DNA of 6,059 nucleotides from an uncultured Lachnospiraceae bacterium (GTDB lineage: Bacteria > Bacillota > Clostridia > Lachnospirales > Lachnospiraceae): positions 1 through 6,059 of the forward strand of contig CANPZR010000162.1 of NCBI GenBank assembly GCA_947589175.1, written 5' to 3'. The position numbers were made by a program, and so were the translations under genes. Of the stretch, positions 4,479 through 6,059 are shown piece by piece (the stretch's first letter is position 1; the number at the start of each line of letters is the position of its first letter). Below the pieces are notes generated by a model. The model worked only from the letters and a program-made list of their open reading frames with translations, was not told the origin of the DNA and searched no databases.

Positions 4479-5357
4479 GTGGGCGACTATATGCGTAAAA
4501 TCATTTATCTGAGAAAGAGAGAGGGAGGAGTGCAGTCCTCGCAGGCCGGGTTTGTCCGGCTGGAGATGTGGCCGAACCGCTGGCGGCTGCACCTCACTAT
4601 GCCGGAGGAGCATCCCTTTGGGGGACTTCCCATATATGCGGTGTATGAAAGGGAACAGAAATTGTATCCGATGCTCCTCGGAAAGGTTCCATATGGGCGG
4701 GAATGGGATTTTGAGCAGGCCTTTTCCACGAGAAAAATGGAGTGGTATGTGAAGGATATTTTGGGATTTTTTATTGGCAGGCAGGACTGCTATCTGGTGG
4801 GGGAGTGCCCGGATTATAAGGGGAGAATCGAGTACGGGAGCATCGTATTTGCCAGACGGCGGGAAGAAGAAAAGAGGCAGCAGGATGTTACGAGTGCAGT
4901 CATGACAGGTGCCATAGGCACAATCACGATAGACGCTATGGGCGCTGTGGACGAGACGGCGGAAGCTGGGAACGAAACAAATGCGGATGCGGAAACGGCG
5001 GCGAGCGCGGCGGAAATCCCGCGGGGGACGGGTCCTTCTCTGGATTCCCTGCCGGAGATGTACCCCTTTGAGGACGACGAGCTGGAGTGGTGCCGACAGA
5101 TGGAGCCCCAGGATCTGTTCAAGCTGCCTATGGATTACTGGCACTACGCGAAAAATACTTTTTTGATGCAGGGGTTTTACAATTACAGGCATTTGTTGTA
5201 TGCTTATAAGGAGGGCAGCTACTATTTGGGAGTGCCGGGGCAGTTCCACCGCAGAGAGCAATTTTTGGCGGGAGAGTTCGGATTTGACCGGTTCAAGGGC
5301 ACGAAGAAGAAGAGAGTGACGATGGGGGACTACGGATATTGGATGAAACGTTTATGA
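4479..5357 (+). CDS. Uncharacterised protein with a C-terminal DUF6128-like domain
   Basis: A 292-residue protein of unknown function. It has no signal peptide or membrane segment, so it is probably cytoplasmic. Three parts are visible: an N-terminal domain (about 6-130) rich in aromatic residues and beta-like strands (FVRLEMWPNRWRLHL, 25-39; YLVGECPDYKGRIEYGSIVFARR, about 105-127), a low-complexity Ala/Glu/Thr linker (about 137-190), and a C-terminal domain (194-292) with MYPFEDDELEWC, a MEPQDLFKLP segment, NTFLMQGFYNYRHLLYAY, YLGVPGQFHRREQFLAGEFGF and a terminal GDYGYWMKRL. That C-terminal pattern matches my memory of DUF6128 proteins of Lachnospiraceae; I recalled it, not searched it. The start is GTG, chosen because AGGAGGAG (4465-4472) ends six bases before it; the ATG at 4491 is too far. 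Its end overlaps tadA, so the two are probably translationally coupled. Confidence 0.85.
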   Translation: MGDYMRKIIYLRKREGGVQSSQAGFVRLEMWPNRWRLHLTMPEEHPFGGLPIYAVYEREQKLYPMLLGKVPYGREWDFEQAFSTRKMEWYVKDILGFFIGRQDCYLVGECPDYKGRIEYGSIVFARRREEEKRQQDVTSAVMTGAIGTITIDAMGAVDETAEAGNETNADAETAASAAEIPRGTGPSLDSLPEMYPFEDDELEWCRQMEPQDLFKLPMDYWHYAKNTFLMQGFYNYRHLLYAYKEGSYYLGVPGQFHRREQFLAGEFGFDRFKGTKKKRVTMGDYGYWMKRL

Positions 5358-5821
5358 GGGCGGCCATTGCCCAGGCCAAGAGGGCGTATCGGCGTCAGGA
5401 GACGCCGATCGGCTGCGTGATCGTACATCAGGGACAGATCATAGCGAGAGGATACAATAAGAGGAACTGGAAGAAAAACACGCTGGCCCACGCGGAGATT
5501 CTGGCGATTAACAAGGCGAGCAGGGTCTTGGGGGACTGGCGGCTGGAAGATTGCACCATGTATATTACCCTGGAGCCGTGTCCCATGTGCGCCGGGGCGA
5601 TTGTGCAGGCGCGGATTCCCAGAGTGGTCATCGGCAGCATGAATCCCAAGGCCGGATGCGCCGGTTCTGTGCTGAATCTCTTGCAGAATCCGGGGTTCAA
5701 TCACCAGGCGGAGATAGTCACGGGAGTGCTGGGCGCGCAGTGCAGCGAACTGATGACAGATTTTTTCAAAGAACTCCGTCAGAGAAAAAAACATCAGGTG
5801 CAGGTTGACATGAGAGAGTAA
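5339..5821 (+). CDS. tadA: tRNA adenosine(34) deaminase
   Basis: TadA deaminates adenosine 34 in the anticodon of tRNA-Arg(ACG) to inosine, letting it read CGU, CGC and CGA; a zinc enzyme of the cytidine deaminase fold, usually a homodimer. The 160-residue product has ETPIGCVIV (21-29), the HAE motif (51-53: zinc ligand His51, proton-shuttle Glu53) and PCPMC (80-84: zinc ligands Cys81 and Cys84), then AGAIVQARIPRVVIGS. Start choice: the TTG at 5339 gives MDETFMRAAI, the usual TadA opening, and follows GGGGG (5324-5328) by ten bases. An ATG at 5354, overlapping the upstream stop as ATGA, would drop five residues. Either way it overlaps the upstream gene (by 19 or 4 bases). The SRP RNA promoter begins inside its final codons. 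Confidence 0.95.
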   Translation: MDETFMRAAIAQAKRAYRRQETPIGCVIVHQGQIIARGYNKRNWKKNTLAHAEILAINKASRVLGDWRLEDCTMYITLEPCPMCAGAIVQARIPRVVIGSMNPKAGCAGSVLNLLQNPGFNHQAEIVTGVLGAQCSELMTDFFKELRQRKKHQVQVDMRE

Positions 5822-5833
5822 AACGGCTATAAT
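5805..5833 (+). promoter_or_regulatory. Promoter of the SRP RNA
   Basis: TTGACA (5805-5810) and TATAAT (5828-5833) are both perfect consensus and exactly 17 bases apart. The -35 box and half the spacer lie inside the end of tadA. Transcription would start near 5840, about 15-20 bases before the likely mature SRP RNA end. Confidence 0.95.
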
Positions 5834-5854
5834 CAGCATGTATCGTAAGTTGTC

Positions 5855-6059
5855 AGATTTCCGCGCAGCCGGGGAGTCAGCGGTGCCCTGTACCTGCAAT
5901 CCGCTATAGCAGGGGTGTTGTCCCGCCGAGGGCTGGAAGACGGAGAGCTGCCCGGAGAAAGTGGCGTTGACGCCTGGGTCTCGTGCAACAGGAACTTGTG
6001 AACCGTGTCAGGTCAGGAATGAAGCAGCACTAAGCAATCCTTTCTGTGTGACGCGAGGG
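5855..6059 (+). ncRNA. ffs: Signal recognition particle RNA, large Bacillus type (3' part cut by window end)
   Basis: This is the RNA scaffold of the signal recognition particle, which with Ffh targets nascent membrane and secreted proteins. The 5' Alu domain is recognisable: GGTGCCCTGTACCTGCAATC (5882-5901) followed by CGCTATAGCAGGG closely matches Bacillus subtilis scRNA. The strand towards the S domain has GTTGACGCCTGGGTC. The Ffh-binding helix 8 core is GTCAGGTCAGGAATGAAGC (6007-6025), with a GGAA tetraloop (6016-6019) closed by A-T and C-G pairs, then AGCACTAAG. The mature 5' end is estimated by alignment from memory and may differ by several bases; the transcript should begin near 5840 and be trimmed. 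The returning strand and 3' end lie beyond the window. Its position just after tadA matches the Bacillus order, where dnaX follows. Confidence 0.95.

Noticed and set aside
4416..5261. Open frame of 281 codons on the minus strand across the DUF6128-like gene
   Set aside because: The opposite strand has a strong ribosome binding site, GTG start and a coherent two-domain protein; the antisense product shows no family features.

Overview
The window looks like chromosomal DNA from a Clostridia (Firmicutes) bacterium, most likely Lachnospiraceae. Reasons: strong GGAGG-type ribosome binding sites, a fused coaBC next to panBCD, a Veg-family gene, a large Bacillus-type SRP RNA with an Alu domain directly after tadA, and a protein resembling a domain family (DUF6128) that I recall mainly from Lachnospiraceae. 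Genes are fairly GC-rich and the spaces between them are AT-rich. I see no phage, transposase or CRISPR array.

Layout. At the left edge a tRNA-Gly(CCC) reads leftward. Its promoter is back to back with a likely rightward promoter for the pantothenate operon. A long folded leader then leads into panB, panC, panD and coaBC (333-3905). PanB and PanC build pantothenate from 2-oxoisovalerate and beta-alanine, PanD supplies the beta-alanine, and CoaBC later converts phosphopantothenate to phosphopantetheine. The ketopantoate reductase step (panE or ilvC) and the pantothenate kinase are not here.

Next comes a small veg-like gene with its own near-consensus promoter and a clear rho-independent terminator (3966-4402). 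After that, a two-gene unit holds an uncharacterised DUF6128-like protein and tadA, whose reading frames overlap. A full-consensus promoter in the last bases of tadA drives the SRP RNA, which runs off the right edge. The order tadA - SRP RNA matches the Bacillus tadA-scr-dnaX-recR arrangement, so dnaX is expected next.

The least explained sequence is the non-coding DNA before the first three operon genes. The panB leader (151-245) can fold into a three-way junction. The panB-panC and panC-panD spacers share a 31-base core (28 identical) whose hairpin arms differ by one compensated base-pair change. In both, the loop of the second hairpin can pair with bases downstream, giving the same pseudoknot topology. 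Before panB and panD a CTCC-GGAG hairpin can cover the ribosome binding site, and a competing pairing can free it. This is either a family of cis-acting RNAs on the pantothenate genes (a 'pan' RNA motif upstream of pan genes is known; I cannot test membership) or a dispersed intergenic repeat. No function is shown by the sequence alone.
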